The notes below the pieces were generated by a model. That model was not told where the DNA came from and searched no databases. It saw only the letters and a program-made list of their open reading frames with translations. A DNA stretch of 23,539 nt, from IMG/VR virus record IMGVR_UViG_3300025769_000861, positions 1-23,539 of that record; one strand, written 5' to 3'. The position numbers and the translations under genes were made by a program. This document shows positions 23,080 to 23,539 of this stretch, piece after piece. The DNA comes from a virus. Position 1 is the first letter of the stretch. Each line of letters opens with the position of its first letter.

Positions 23080-23239
23080 CCAAGTTATTCGAATGCACAT
23101 GGGAGAAGACCCCGCAACCCTCCTCCTCACTTTAGCCGTACATAATGCCGAATTCCTCCACACCCTCGAAGCCGTCATCGTTCAAGCTCACGAAGCTCTC
23201 GGAGATTCGGGAGAACCCGAACAACCCTCGGACAATTAA
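23018..23239 (+). CDS. Small hypothetical protein (73 aa)
   Basis: I take the ATG at 23018 (MRAARKALLHAKNYLLITEN); 22985 would overlap more. The product is helical, with a TLLLTLAVHNAEFLHTLEAV segment and an acidic end. It overlaps the small membrane protein by 62 nt and the ParB-like gene by 95 nt. Dense overlap suggests one or two of these three frames may be less important, but the helical pattern is plausible. Function is unknown. Confidence 0.5.
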   Translation: MRAARKALLHAKNYLLITENSQVIRMHMGEDPATLLLTLAVHNAEFLHTLEAVIVQAHEALGDSGEPEQPSDN

Positions 23240-23539
23240 AGAAGACAAGTTCGAGAAACTCGTGAGAAGTATCCAGGAATTCCCCGAGATGCTCGAAGCG
23301 CGTCCCATCGTAGTCAACCCCGATATGATTGTACTCGGGGGTAATATGCGCCTCAAGGCTTGCAAGGCCGCAGGACTGACCGAGGCACCCGTTTACATCG
23401 CTTCGTGGGAAGAAGCCAAAGCGAACGCATTTATCATTAAGGATAACGTCGGCTTCGGTGAATGGGATTGGGACATCCTCGCGAATGAATGGGATGCAAC
23501 CGAACTAGAAGAATGGGGGTTGGATGTTTGGCAACCAGA
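23145..23539 (+). CDS. ParB/Srx-like N-terminal domain protein, possibly DNA methylase; 3' partial
   Basis: An open frame from ATG 23145 runs to the window end (131 residues). After a short linker it reads KLSEIRENPNNPRTIKEDKF, the NPxNPR motif of ParB/Srx-type nuclease domains. Then come SIQEFPEMLEARPIVV, the GGNMRLKACKAAG motif, and KDNVGFGEWDWD. This is the typical N-terminus of phage ParB-domain proteins, often fused to DNA methyltransferases in Bacteroidota phages. Whether a methylase follows cannot be seen. The overlap of 95 nt with the preceding gene is unusual, but the start fits the family pattern, with about 18 residues before LxEIxxNPxNPR. Confidence 0.8.
   Translation, partial: MPNSSTPSKPSSFKLTKLSEIRENPNNPRTIKEDKFEKLVRSIQEFPEMLEARPIVVNPDMIVLGGNMRLKACKAAGLTEAPVYIASWEEAKANAFIIKDNVGFGEWDWDILANEWDATELEEWGLDVWQP

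Overview
The window is a stretch of a tailed bacteriophage (or prophage) genome. All genes lie on the + strand, densely packed, and most start codons overlap the previous stop (ATGA, TAATG). The structural proteins resemble families I know from phages of Bacteroidota: a XkdF-type prohead protease with an unusual C-terminal domain, a portal with a Cys/His tail, the N-terminal family of the fibre protein, and Dit/Tal-like baseplate proteins. Leaders are A-rich (AAAC just before ATG) and lack Shine-Dalgarno sequences, which also fits Bacteroidota. GC is moderate (mid-40s percent by eye). The tape measure gene and the non-contractile-type tail genes suggest a siphovirus. The host genus cannot be read from the sequence. 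No terminase, integrase, tRNA or CRISPR is seen.

Layout. (1) 1-10961, tail: a probable tail-assembly chaperone pair joined by a -1 frameshift, a 1265-residue fibre/receptor-binding protein ending in three tandem lectin-like modules, small conserved proteins, a HK97 gp10-like tail-completion candidate, two baseplate proteins and the tape measure. (2) 10958-16651, head: prohead protease, scaffold, major capsid protein, probable tail tube protein, a conserved protein, portal and head-tail connector. Strong intrinsic terminators follow the capsid and tube genes. (3) 16648-18550, lysis: small membrane/coiled-coil protein, M15 peptidase endolysin, a metallophosphatase and a holin-like protein. (4) 18551-18730, boundary: a structured 3' UTR, a strong terminator and a near-consensus promoter. 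(5) 18731-23539, early/replication: small unknowns, an OB-like protein, two HTH proteins, a replication initiator, a NinG-like protein, a sigma-like factor, a Zn-binding protein and the start of a ParB-like protein that runs off the window.

The structural genes run tail then head on one strand, the reverse of the usual siphovirus order. The best candidate for an undescribed functional element is four tandem 22-bp repeats inside the linker of the replication initiator gene (20664-20751), followed by an A+T-rich stretch. This is the layout of a phage origin embedded in its initiator gene, as in lambda O. Because 22 is not a multiple of three, the repeats are conserved as DNA and not as peptide.

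Other points of interest are the A6 slippery site at the left end, alternating base composition in the fibre's lectin modules, codon bias confined to the capsid and tube genes, and a 12-nt segment at the end of the late transcript that is perfectly antisense to the leader of the first early gene. All assignments come from reading the sequence and remembered family patterns; no search was run.
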